Positions 13,801 to 22,174 of a stretch of DNA of 64,000 bases are shown one piece after another. Location of the stretch: contig NW_020653719.1 of the NCBI RefSeq assembly GCF_003589595.1, positions 1,979,181-2,043,180 of the forward strand, read 5' to 3'. Position 1 is the stretch's first letter. Every line of letters starts with the position of its first letter. The translations under genes were made by a program, and so were the position numbers. This DNA is from Hyposmocoma kahamanoa (Eukaryota > Arthropoda > Insecta > Lepidoptera > Cosmopterigidae). The notes beneath the pieces were generated by a model, which worked only from the letters and a program-made list of their open reading frames with translations, was not told where the DNA came from and searched no databases.

Positions 13801-16800
13801 ACGGAACGAGTCAGCAGATCTTACGAATTTCTCTATGTGCATGCTGAAAATCTTTGTGTTTGGTTTTTAATGGCTGTTTTGCCGTAGCGCCTCCTTTGAG
13901 AAAACTATGATTTTTTTTCCTTCTCAGCCTCCTCAGGCTTCAATTAAAAATGTTTACAATAGTGTGAAAAAAGTTTTTTTTTTTGCAAAAGACAGGGCCA
14001 TGAGTGTTACATAACAAAATATGTTACTATTTTCACGATCACGTTACCAGTAGTTCCTTGAGAAAGATTTTATCCAAGCGATGCCATGGTGCTTCGTCCT
14101 CTTTGCCTTCTGGAGGTATGAGATTCAGGTACGTAGCAATGGCGCGCAGTGCTTTGTCACTGGAAGAAAACATATCGTAAAGAAAGCTGAGCAACGAGGA
14201 ACAATAATCACTCTTTGTTAATAAATCGAAATTATACCTAACTAATAAATGTTACAATAATTTAAGTAAATACTTTAATGTTAAAAAATAACAATATTAC
14301 TATAAATTTTAATAACAAAATTAGAAAATAATAAATAAATCTTGAATTGCGTTATATTATATAAATATATTATTGTAATTTAATTAAATTGAAATTTTCG
14401 CAGAGACATACTTCATATTTATACAATATAATATTTGATAGTGAACAATTCAAGTGACTAATTGAAACCTCGGCATGCCTCTGCTCTTAGTTCTTAGGTC
14501 AGCAAGAAAAATCCAACATATAAACATAAATAAATATCTCTGGAGTTACATGATAGTATAACTTTTGAAAATAAAACAAGAGTGAGAAAAATTTTTAAAC
14601 TTCAAACTGCCATATCTTGAAAGTGACTGATGGGGATGTGCATAAGATCCTTTTTGTTTAATTACGTCCAATTGTGCTCTTTTATGAAGTAAAAAGTTGT
14701 ATGTAAACAATTTTCGCCGGAAGTATAAAATAATCGAAATTCAAACAAACAAGATAGCCGCCATATCAATTTCAAAGTCTTCTATCACGGAAACTATTAG
14801 AGATAAGTAGGAGGTGCTGGAAGGAATGTCATAGAGGGTAATAGTGGTCAACTGCCTGTGTCAAAAAATTCAAGATGGCGAATTCGAAATGGCGGCCGAG
14901 TCTTTTTGGAGTCCTTAATCATAATTTGGGATCGAAAGTTCTTTTCGCCACTTTTTAATACGGCTGCGGTCAGGTATCGTATTAAAAAATGGTACTTTCC
15001 ATTAAAAATGACTGCCGAAAAAGGCTTGCTCTGATTTGATTTAAAACTGACACGTGGAGGCTTCTAGGAGTGCCTGATAATGGTGCCGCCACACGAGTAT
15101 TGTTTTTCGATGTAAGTAAATGACTGTTGACTGTTGAAAATTGGCACGAAAAGTTTTCTATGATCGCCTAATAATAATTTGTTCTTAGTTTCTTAAGAAA
15201 GTACCCAGGTCGTGGGCCGAGGTTAGATAGATATATAGGTAGATAGTATATGGAGGGTCTATTACGAGTAGAAGATCTCACAATTGCTGAAAATGTAAGG
15301 CAAACTTCCCGATGCAGTGGAAATAATAAAACCGATTCAAATTTTTTTTTTAAAATTGAAATTTACATGAAGTAATGGCTAAATCATGCTCGTACTCCCT
15401 TTATTTGTGTTGTAACACAAATGTAAACGAAAGATAATTGCATCTCTTTAGGGACTTACCACTCTTATTAAAACGACATTGACTTGAGCCAGTAAAAGCT
15501 TTATCTCCATGCAATAAATCGAAAATGCCGTAGAGCATTTATTTCGCTACCGCTCGGACCGCGCCGGCGCCGACGCGAAACGCACTTCTTGTTCGCTCAT
15601 ATTACATAATACACGGACGTAAAGCTTTTTCGGTCGACCAAATACAGCAAAAGCAGTTTGAACTGTGTGTGGGTATTGTATTAAAATACCACTTGAGATT
15701 CAAATTATTGATTAAAATTATTGAAAACGAAGTTGTACAAGTACAAGGTCACCTTGGATTCAGTTGAAAGGCTTGCCGAAGATTGTAGGTGACTCGGATT
15801 TAATAGAGGCGAAGCTACAAGGTTTTGAACACCGCCGTAAAGTGTGGGCATGGATAGACAATCCATGTAGGATATAAAACTTTTTTAAACGGCTTCATGC
15901 GATTCCATCTCGATAAGTGTGGTGATGGCCTTGCATGCCTTGTAAAATAATTCTAGTCAGAATAAGTATTGACTAATATTTTTCGTTTCTAATATTGTGC
16001 AGTATTATGTGTAGGTTTATACATATTATTGTAAATTGTACTGAGTACAACTGCGTCAGAGCCTCTGGGGGCCTACCACAACCTCTTAAAACAATATTAC
16101 TTTAACCTTACATTGAGTTTTTTCGTACCATAACGCGCTTAAAGTAAGCTTATTGCAATGTTAAAGCTATGATGTTTTATTGGCAGCTTTGTGACTATTC
16201 ATTCACTCAGTTCGTGCTATGACGCGACTTTAACAATAAAGTAATATTGCTCTTATGTCAAATTTAGCAATCTTAAAATAGTTACACGGATGCAATGGAA
16301 ACAATATTACTTTCGAATTTGTAGTCTAAATATTGATTTGTAATGATTAAGAGTCAAGTTGAACTTATTTCTTTACATATATCTCTTCAATATTTTGTTT
16401 ATTTTTTTATTTAATAGTACATACTAAATAATTTCTCGTTAAATAAAAATACGCGATGTTTATTTCGTAAAATTGTTACAGAGACATCTATATGCTCCTT
16501 GGCTACACTAACAGTCAACAGTAGACTCTAATTCCGAATTCACAACGTGACAGTCAAGACTCAGCTTGTATTATTTATTTTTCTTCATGAAAATGCAAAA
16601 AATTAATTGAAAACAACGTAATTTTAATAAATTTCATTATTACATACTTTTCTTTTTTTGGCAGTTAAAATTCTCTGAATGTAAATAATATTAAGTACTT
16701 TAACATTATGCCACGATAGGACGATTCGAAACATCAAAAAAAGAAAGAGATGGCATTGTACAGTTAATATAGAGTTATTTCTTTCCTTTTTAGAGAAGGG

Positions 16801-18720
16801 ATAGACAATAATGGGAAATCACTAGTTCTTTCAGTAATTTTAGCAGTAATACATTTCTTGGTAGACAGGTTTGTCATGGCACGAATATGAGTAATATTAT
16901 AACAAGCTTACTTTAAGCTTACATTGAAATATATTGTTTTTAGAAAGGTTATGGTAGGCCCCCTGGTATTAGCGCGACAATGAACACTGTAAAGGGCGAT
17001 ATCTTATCTTTGCATAAACATTATGTTCTGGAATATTGAAATAAAGCTACTAATACGCATAGCGCTGTTTACATTATTTGTTTAGGAGAACTGAGGCTAT
17101 TCGCACAAAAGCGTTGTAACTCCATGAAATGTATATAGAAGTTAATAAAGCATTTCAAATAAGGCAAATTTAATTTTATATCCGGGAATCATATACCTAC
17201 GACCCATACATAAAAAAAAATTAAACATGAAAATACCACCCAAATGTATAATAATTATGTACTTAAGTATCATTTAAAGTAATATTGTAGAACACAGATG
17301 TTAAATGTGGGTTACATTCACAGAAATCTTAGATACCGTTTTGCGCTGATAACCTCAATTATACTGGAAAATGTTAGATGATGTACTAGTATACCCGATT
17401 TTTCGTAACCTTAAGCTATTTTAATTCACAGCTACGTATAGGACTCAATAAAAAAAACGAAGTATTTAGTATAACAGCCACGCTCTGAAGGCGAGAGAAC
17501 AGATTAGCGTAATCTAATATACCCTGACTTACCTCAGATTACCAAAATGTTTGTGGAGAGATTCTCTTGTATCAACACTTGCAACGTTTGCTAGAGCAAA
17601 CAGTCTCAAATCTGGAAACTTGGCGAAAGCTGCTTTCTGTGAAAAAAGATACCAATTAATAATAAGCGTGTAGAAAACGTGTAGAGCTATGGTTGGGGTT
17701 TCTCTGATGGAGCGAATTCCTAATGAAGTCAAACGTCAAAAAACTTTTTTTTATAATATCAAGTGACAGGACGAAGAAGTCGTGCGCCTGGTATTAAGTA
17801 ACACGCATGTCCATAACAGTTGCAGTGCCACTCAGATCTTTAAATTGCAAGGATCTCAGGGGCACTGCCACTGTGCCCGTCACCCTGAGACACAAGTTGA
17901 CAAGTCCCATATGCCAGTAATTTCACCAGCACCCTTACCCTTCAAAACCTGAACGCAGTAATGCTCACATTACTGCTTGGCGGCAAAAACAGGTAAGGGG
18001 GCAATACTTCCCTGGACGAACTCTTTCCAAGGAACCCTACTGCTACTTGACTGAAGTGATCGATACAGCTCGCAAAATCAGATAACCTTATGACAGTGGC
18101 AGTAGGCCGGACATGTTTGCAGGAAGGAAGGATGGCCGATGACTTGTTCTAGTATGACGACCACGTCAAGGCAAAAGTAGTATAGGACGCCCTGCGGCTA
18201 GATGGAGGGACGATCTAAGAAAGGTTGCCGGCAGCGAAGGACCGGGAGAGTTGGTGTGCTTAAAGGAAGGCTTACGTCCAGCAGTGGATGAGTGTAACCT
18301 AATGATGATGTGTAGAATTCTAAGATACGAATTAATATTTGTACGAGCCGTAACTTCGACTTGGAGAGCAGATTATACGGATTTTAGAGCGGTGCGTATT
18401 GGTCTATGGACAGCCAAAATAAATAAATAACCACGGAACTTCGTAGCGGGTCTGAACTAAAAGGCAAAATGGCGTTGTTTCATAGGAACTAAGAACAGTT
18501 CCATGCGGAGAACATTTCGAATCAGATCTACATCTGCATTACCTCAAAAAGATCGTGGTTTGCAGATGGCATAATGGACAAACTTAAAACTAGCCTTAAT
18601 CCTTACCTGGAGAGAAGTAATTCTTGAATAGTGCATAAGGGTCATGTCACGATCGCTCATGGGATCTCCAGTTTCATCATTAATTTCGAAGCGAGCATAG
18701 AACTTTAGCATTTGAAGTAA
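1746..18720 (-). CDS. Aqr: Aquarius (AQR) spliceosomal RNA helicase, partial gene: 9 internal exons
   Basis: Aquarius is an SF1-type RNA helicase that acts in the nucleus as the intron-binding subunit of the spliceosome's pentameric intron-binding complex. Nine minus-strand exons at 18607-18720, 17533-17636, 14048-14159, 12685-12898, 10436-10484, 9455-9690, 7154-7371, 3654-3823 and 1746-1877 sum to 1349 nt, about 449 aa. All internal junctions are GT-AG and every phase matches across introns. The translation follows human AQR as I remember it, including [90 protein letters not shown] and [16 protein letters not shown], roughly human residues 300-750. This is the armadillo-like/stalk and beta-barrel part before the helicase core. 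The P-loop and the other helicase motifs must lie left of position 1. I could not find the roughly 300 N-terminal residues to the right. No in-frame stop was seen, so the gene looks functional. Introns hold many repeats. Confidence 0.95.
2640..2890 (-). pseudogene. 3' end fragment of a CR1-like LINE
   Basis: Reverse complement of the 3' end of the LINE at 24022-26310: it shares TCACGGAGAGTGTGCGATG-type sequence, the GATTTAATTCCGCCTTCC segment and the CATATTTATAGCGAATGGCT segment. No open frame remains. Confidence 0.65.
2999..3345 (-). repeat. Interspersed repeat family R1 (GACGGGACGAACAAG), full copy
   Basis: Read on the minus strand: TATCAAGTGACGGGACGAAC-type start, then TTGCAGTGCCACTCAGAGCT, CACCCTGAGACATAAG, CAAAACCGGAACGCAGTAAT and an end near GGAGGTCTACTGC. 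It occurs at least fourteen times in the window in both orientations. It has no coding capacity and is typical of a non-autonomous transposon or LINE tail family. Confidence 0.8.
3480..3570 (-). repeat. Diverged tRNA-like SINE head
   Basis: Minus-strand GGTTCGATTCCCGTT B-box-like sequence with a degraded A-box region (GGTGGCCTATATG). It lies just left of AQR exon h. Confidence 0.5.
3654..3823 (-). CDS. Aqr: AQR exon h
   Basis: 170 nt, acceptor CACCCTCAG and donor AG|GTAAGT. It encodes [20 protein letters not shown], then [20 protein letters not shown] and [16 protein letters not shown], near-identical to human AQR. The preceding intron (3824-7153) is the longest visible interval rich in A+T and foldback repeats. 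Confidence 0.96.
3870..5840. other. AT-rich intron sequence, no feature recognised
   Basis: Within the AQR intron between exons g and h. Two short shared strings occur (TAAAGTAACGCC at 4020 and 4510). I see no exon, tRNA or recognisable transposon. Confidence 0.5.
5845..6660. repeat. Pair of direct repeats about 725 bp apart
   Basis: The strings beginning GAGTGTTTTTTAA at about 5848 and 6577 share AACCGAAACCATAGAAGATA-like sequence for about 75 bases (CCGAAACCATAGAAGATACA in both). They are in the same orientation in an AT-rich AQR intron. The second copy is followed by an A-run and then by the foldback element at 6711. Confidence 0.6.
6711..7006. mobile_element. Foldback MITE with about 80-bp inverted arms
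   Basis: The left end AGTGCTGATCGACTCAGAGT and the reverse complement of the right end (AGTGCCGATCGACTCAGTTT) stay alignable for about 80 bases, including ATCATTTCATTG and GGACAGCAGAAGTTG segments. It lies 148 bases downstream of the donor of AQR exon g. Confidence 0.8.
7154..7371 (-). CDS. Aqr: AQR exon g
   Basis: 218 nt, acceptor TCTTGAAAG and donor GAG|GTAATT. It encodes [20 protein letters not shown], then [20 protein letters not shown] and [20 protein letters not shown], ending KGNE. It matches the AQR beta-barrel region (human 'VYVRGCE...GRVIEDGPEPRP'). Confidence 0.95.
7408..7500 (+). repeat. 3' fragment of SINE family A
   Basis: TTGTCTATGTGTGTGTCAAT through GGCTATGTTGAGTGTGTGCG, matching the last third of family A. 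Confidence 0.8.
7855..8283 (+). repeat. R1 repeat fragment plus full R1 copy
   Basis: 7855-7900 carries only the first 45 bases of R1; a complete copy follows at about 7966. From 7905 to 8160 the sequence is almost identical to 17685-17940. Confidence 0.8.
8740..8990. repeat. tRNA-like SINE head (minus) followed by R1 middle fragment (plus)
   Basis: 8745-8836 on the minus strand reads GGCTTCCGTGGTCGAGTGGC and ends with a GGGTTCGATCCGG B box. 8870-8990 matches the R1 middle (GCAAAGGTCTGAGGGCAACT and CACCCTGAGACATAAG-like). Confidence 0.65.
8990..9120 (+). repeat. Repeat family R2 (CCGAAACGTYGGTTTGTTTG)
   Basis: Shared core GACCTGTGAAGGGCCC, then AACGTTGGTTTGTTTGAAAA, a run of ATATAAATCC and CGCGAAAACCTATGAGCTCG. 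Other copies are at 53015-53095, 59155-59245, 59815-59985 and 63490-63628. Confidence 0.75.
9455..9690 (-). CDS. Aqr: AQR exon f
   Basis: 236 nt, acceptor ATTACAAG and donor ATAG|GTAAGA. It reads [20 protein letters not shown], then [40 protein letters not shown] and [13 protein letters not shown]. Apart from the first residues this is almost identical to vertebrate AQR. Confidence 0.97.
9875..10066 (+). repeat. SINE family A copy
   Basis: Complete head, body and a TTATTATTATTA tail. It lies in the AQR intron between exons e and f. Confidence 0.85.
10436..10484 (-). CDS. Aqr: AQR exon e (49-nt microexon)
   Basis: A 49-nt exon encoding (Y)[15 protein letters not shown](W), with both flanking codons split. 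Acceptor is TGTTTTAG and donor is CTG|GTGAGT. It matches human [17 protein letters not shown] exactly in position. A LINE relic starts only 11 bases upstream of it in transcription order, so the polypyrimidine tract is squeezed between exon and transposon. Confidence 0.95.
10495..11780 (-). pseudogene. Non-LTR retrotransposon (LINE) reverse transcriptase relic
   Basis: On the minus strand from 11659 the frame reads [20 protein letters not shown], then [20 protein letters not shown] and [20 protein letters not shown], i.e. RT motifs 1-2a. After frameshifts come [13 protein letters not shown] (RT motif B) and [14 protein letters not shown], where the YADD catalytic pair has lost one Asp. Then follows the thumb-like region [20 protein letters not shown] (10627-10929). 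The element ends in AATTCAAATTCAAA near 10495-10515, the simple repeat typical of such LINE tails. 5' truncated and dead. It sits directly beside AQR exon e. Confidence 0.88.
11790..12680. other. AQR intron sequence without recognised features
   Basis: AT-rich, several stops in every frame; nothing identified. Confidence 0.5.
12685..12898 (-). CDS. Aqr: AQR exon d
   Basis: 214 nt, acceptor ATTCCAG and donor ACAT|GTGAGT. It starts [20 protein letters not shown] and continues with the near-invariant [19 protein letters not shown] and [20 protein letters not shown], ending FRLEST plus one base of a Tyr codon. This is the most conserved exon in the window and fixes the gene identity. Confidence 0.97.
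13140..13275 (-). repeat. SINE family C copy, partial
   Basis: Minus-strand GTTCGAGTCTTTC B-box-like segment and the AATACAAAGATCGAGCAAAC tail shared with other family C copies. Confidence 0.6.
13279..13496 (+). repeat. SINE family A, full copy
   Basis: TCCTCTGTGGCCTAACAGTT head through GGCTATGTTGAGTGTGTGCA, with an ATTATTATTAT tail, nested next to the family C copy. Confidence 0.85.
13740..13905 (-). repeat. SINE family C body fragment
   Basis: GAGTCAGCAGATCTTACGAA and TTTGCCGTAGCGCCTCC are shared with 1510-1610 and 59440-59530. Confidence 0.55.
14048..14159 (-). CDS. Aqr: AQR exon c
   Basis: 112 nt, acceptor CTTCCAG and donor CTG|GTAACG. The first base completes a Ser codon. The rest reads [20 protein letters not shown] then [17 protein letters not shown], matching the poorly conserved linker before the VSRHERRIS segment of AQR. 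Confidence 0.88.
14170..15540. other. AQR intron sequence without recognised genes
   Basis: AT-rich; includes a short run of AGATAGATATATAGGTAGAT (about 15225-15250). No coding or repeat family recognised by eye. Confidence 0.45.
15540..15625 (-). repeat. GC-rich repeat shared with 33222-33310
   Basis: The minus strand reads GCGTTTCGCGTCGGCGCCGG then CGGTCCGAGCGG; 33222-33310 (plus) reads GTACGTTTTGCGTCGGCGGT then CCGAGCGCAACG. Both are GC-rich islets in AT-rich introns. Confidence 0.5.
15745..15865 (+). pseudogene. CR1-like LINE 3' fragment
   Basis: TAGGTGACTCGGATTTAATA and GGCGAAGCTACAAGG then GAACACCGCCGTAAAGT match the region after the RT thumb of the LINE at 25880-25940. Confidence 0.7.
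16064..16965. mobile_element. Non-autonomous DNA transposon (family T), about 900 bp
   Basis: Inverted ends: left GGGGGCCTACCACAACCTCT, right (reverse complement) GGGGGCCTACCATAACCTTT. The subterminal regions are also inverted (ACAATATTACTTTAACCTTA and its like). No open frame. A second, shorter copy lies inverted at about 34725-35395 in a receptor intron. Confidence 0.8.
17533..17636 (-). CDS. Aqr: AQR exon b
   Basis: 104 nt, acceptor TTTTCACAG and donor AG|GTAAGT. It encodes [20 protein letters not shown] followed by [14 protein letters not shown], close to the human 'ALSNVAEVDTRESL' segment. It ends two bases into a Ser codon that is completed by the next exon. Confidence 0.92.
17685..18060 (+). 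repeat. R1 repeat with 60-bp shared flank
   Basis: The flank AGCTATGGTTGGGGTTTCTC and the R1 body are nearly identical to 7905-8283 (constant offset of 9780 bases, only four mismatches seen in the 250 bases after 7911). Confidence 0.85.
18085..18310 (+). pseudogene. RTE-type LINE 3' end relic
   Basis: GGTTGCCGGCAGCGAAGGAC and GGAAGGCTTACGTCCAGCAG then TGGATGAGTGTAACC resemble the C-terminal end of RTE-like polyproteins (…RPPARW..DL…EAYVQQW). A related fragment with CCGTTCCCAGCAGTGGGACG is at 27235-27365. Confidence 0.6.
18607..18720 (-). CDS. Aqr: AQR exon a (first visible)
   Basis: 114 nt in phase 0 at both ends, acceptor TCGTCAG and donor CAG|GTAAGG. It translates from [15 protein letters not shown] to [10 protein letters not shown], matching the AQR segment of human LLDMLKFYTGFEIND and TIHYDRITSLQ. 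This is the most 5' AQR exon visible in the window. Confidence 0.9.
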
Positions 18721-18959
18721 CTGACGACAAAGAAAAAAAATATATTAAATTTAATAAAAAAAGTTTCCATGAAACCAATGTTTTGGGTTCTATAGTTCCT
18801 TTTGAGGGCTGGCGCTGGACTGAATTTGGGCCGGAGTCTTGTTTTTCTTTGTTGCTGTTGCGGACGGACTCGGCACTGGAGTGAACGCATTGGCCGTAGA
18901 GGTGGGTGATAAATAACGTCACGATGAAAAAAATTCGATGATCCGCCGTCAAACAGTAT

Positions 18960-19830
18960 CACCGTGACTCGTTCCGAAGGAACGACGTTCCAAAGTCATA
19001 TAGGTGTTCCTCTGTTCCAATAGCTATCCCCGTCACTCACATCACGACATACGTATTTGATATAATGCGCGATCTCCGTTCTGTGGTGACTGAGCGCGCC
19101 ACTCGTAGTTCTCTTCAAATCGGGCCATTTCGGCGATGGGAGTGAATGAAATAGACTTTCTTTGCTCACTCACAAGGGGCGTAGGTGCTTATTACTACTA
19201 GAAAAGGCGGATGAAAAAAATCTGCAGCAGTTATTATAAACCTATTTATGAACAAAGTAAAATATATTTGTATATTTGTTTTGTTATAGGAAGAATTGGT
19301 ATTTTATATTTATGTATAATCTACTTTGTGTATTCTACTAGAAATATAATTACATTAAGCAATAAAGTTATTGCTATTTTTAACAATCCAAAGATTCGCA
19401 TTAAATAAGTAACAAACAAAATTACATTAAGTACAAAATCAACTTTTTTAATGGAATTGAAACTTATTACAAAGGGAGTAAAAACTTAAATCATTCTATA
19501 AAAAACGGCTATAAGTATTAGAAAGAAGCCGCTGGCTGAAACCGTATATCGTGATGTAAGTTATAGGCGTGACAAGGTCACGATGATTTATCACTGTGAT
19601 TTTTTGGAATGGGAACGACAGTCACGGCGATAGGAATGTAATGCTATTCCCCATGTCTGGTTGGCCGTGTCGTGCGCGCCTATTATCCTTTTCGCAGGCG
19701 TTTGCGGCGTCGAAGTGCGGGGAGGCGCGGGGGGAACACGACAGCATACGAAGCTGTGAGGCGGGCTCGAGCAATACGTTAACGAGAGCCGGTCGGCTCA
19801 GCTAGACCTCAGCAATACCGTAACGAGAGC
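18960..19830. other. GC-richer noncoding stretch with short direct repeats
   Basis: Contains two related units near 19765-19835 (GAGCAATACGTTAACGAGAG and CAGCAATACCGTAACGAGAG) and inverted bits of GTGACTCGTTCC type near 18960-19015. No gene recognised. The AT-rich frame at 19211-19408 is not convincing as a gene. Confidence 0.4.
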
Positions 19831-21423
19831 CGCGGTTTTATTTAACATTTTTACATCTATTCTATTTATTCCATTGAGGAAATCTTTTTCTAAGACAAGC
19901 TTGCCTATTTCTTTTTTGCCCATTGCCTAATTCTATTTCTAGTTACTATCAAATTCAAATTCAAAATAATCTTTATTTCATAGGTAAGAATTATTACACT
20001 TGAAATCGTCACAATGAGAGCCCCTGAGAAGAATGAGCAAAAAACTCTAGGGGTTGCTCTTTGTATTTGAAACATCAGAGATCGAGGCTACCTCCATGGG
20101 TTAAACGGGTTACTTACTATCACGGATTTTTGTCATCCAAGTACGCAGAAGTTGTATAATAACCTTTAGTATAAAGTTTTTGTTTCACTATAGTTTTAAG
20201 CCTCGTGAAAGACAAATTTTGTATATCAACTGGAATCTTGTTATAGAAGCGTGTACATTGCTACTTAAATGATTTTTTGACTTTGTGAAGACGACTATCA
20301 AGAAAAGCTAGTTTATTTTTATTCCTCGTATTAATGTTATGTCTGTCACTATTTTTCATAAAGAAATTACTATTCCTTTTAACATAAATTACATTTTCAT
20401 AAATGTACTGTGAGGCTAGTGTAAGAATATTAATTTCCTTAAACTTATCTCTCAAAGATAGTTTGGGGCCTAGATTGTAAATTGCCCTAACTGCACGTTT
20501 CTGCAGGACAAATAATCTATTGATATCGGCGGCATTACCCCAAAGCATAATGCCGTATGTCATTAGACTGTGAAAGTAGCTGAAGTAAAGCAATCTAGCG
20601 GTTTCGACGTCTGAAAGTTTCCTTATTTTTTTAATCGCGTACACTGCAGAGCCGAGCCGTTATGATAACTTACTTATATGGGGACCGCATTGCGATTTAG
20701 CAACTAACGTTATACCTAGAAATACAACTGTATCCACAAGATTCAATTTTTCGTTTCTAACTACAATGTTTGTAACCGTCTCTCTAACATTGGGTAATGT
20801 AAATTTCACACAATTTGTTTATATCTCATTAAGGAGTAGGTTATTAACAGCAAACCAATCAACTACTTTAGATATAGCATTGTTCACATCGTCGTAGGTA
20901 CATTGGTGTCTTTTAACTTTAAATAATAAGGAATTATCATCAGCAAACAATACTATCTCATGTTTTATACCCTCCATAAAGCTAGGTAAGTAATTAATAT
21001 AAATTAAAAACAAAAATGGGCCTAGAATTGAACCTTGAGGGACACCCATGCTAATTGCAGACCCTGATGATCTCGTACCGTTAACATCGACCCTCTGTAC
21101 TCTACCACGCAAATACGATTTAAGAAGGTCGAGATCACGTCCCGCCACACCATAATGGCTAAATAATTGATTGTGTGCACCATAATGGCGCACACAATGA
21201 AAAGCCTTGGAAAGGTCACAGAATTCACCAATAGCATCATGTGAGACTTCCCATGCATCAAATATATGATTAATCAACTCGACACCAGCATCGGTTGTAG
21301 ATCGACCCCGAGCGAAACCAAATTTTTTAGGAGACATTAAGTTATTACTACAAAAGCTGTGCATACAAATGATTTAGAATATTTTTTTCAAATATTTTAC
21401 TGAGAGTTGGTAGTATTGATATA

Positions 21424-21536
21424 TTGGGTGTAATTTGTGGTTGTCTATGTGTGTGTCCATGGCACCCGCGACACAGGGTTTCCCTAGTGCGGGGCTATGT
21501 TGAGTGTGTGCGTTATTTATTTATTATTATTTATTT
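21424..21536 (+). mobile_element. 5'-truncated SINE family A insertion with target-site duplication
   Basis: Only the SINE 3' part is present (TTGGGTGTAATTTGTGGTTG to the TTATTTATTTATT tail). It is flanked by a 9-bp direct repeat ATTGATATA at 21415-21423 and 21537-21545. The LINE frame resumes on both sides (…NFRPIS | ILPTLSKIFEK…). Confidence 0.9.
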
Positions 21537-21693
21537 ATTGATATAGGTCTGAAATTGGTGGAGTCAGAAATACTACCAGATTTGAAAAGTGGAATCACTT
21601 TACTTTGCTTCATAAGGTCAGGAAAGACACCATCATCAACACATTTATTAAAGACACAGGCTAAATAAGGCCCAATACAATCAACTATAGAAC

Positions 21694-22174
21694 CAGTGTT
21701 GGGCAATAATCAATTAAATTTCAATCAGAAATTCAATCAGATTAAAAAATCAATTCAATTGAAATCAATTGCAATTGATTTTAATTGCAACTGATTTCAA
21801 TTGAATTGATTTTAATTGCAATTAATTTTTTTTAATTGGGGGGCCGGTTGAGGGGTCAGTTGGGGGCTGGTTGGGGGGCCGATTGGGGTGCCGGTTGGGG
21901 GGCCGGTTGGGAGGCCGTTTGGGGGGTCAGGGGTGAGTGACCCACCCACAACCCAACCCATACTCAAACCCACCACCAACCCCCTCACCCACCCGTTAAC
22001 CCACCCTCATATTCCCTATAAATTTATCATAATTGTCAGTTTTAATTGTTAATTGTTAATCAAAAACATTGAAAAGATTGTAAATTGATTAATTAATTGT
22101 TAATTGCGGTTCTCGCTACTAACAATTGATCAATCGTTAATTGCTGTTTCGCAATTGACAATTAATTAATTGCC
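21694..22174. mobile_element. Foldback element with AATTG-rich arms and a G-rich/C-rich core
   Basis: Arms of AATTGATT/AATCAATT type (21706-21835 and 22020-22174) enclose G-runs on the plus strand (about 21838-21940, repeating units like GGGGGGCCGGTTG) followed at once by C-runs (21941-22010). It splits the LINE frame (…DLDGLDG | TGSIVDCIGPYLACVF…). A relative of the left end (TAGTGTTGGGCAA) occurs at 48354-48420. Confidence 0.75.

Noticed and set aside
19211..19408. 65-aa frame rich in I, Y and N
   Set aside because: AT-driven composition, no homology recognised, no splice context.
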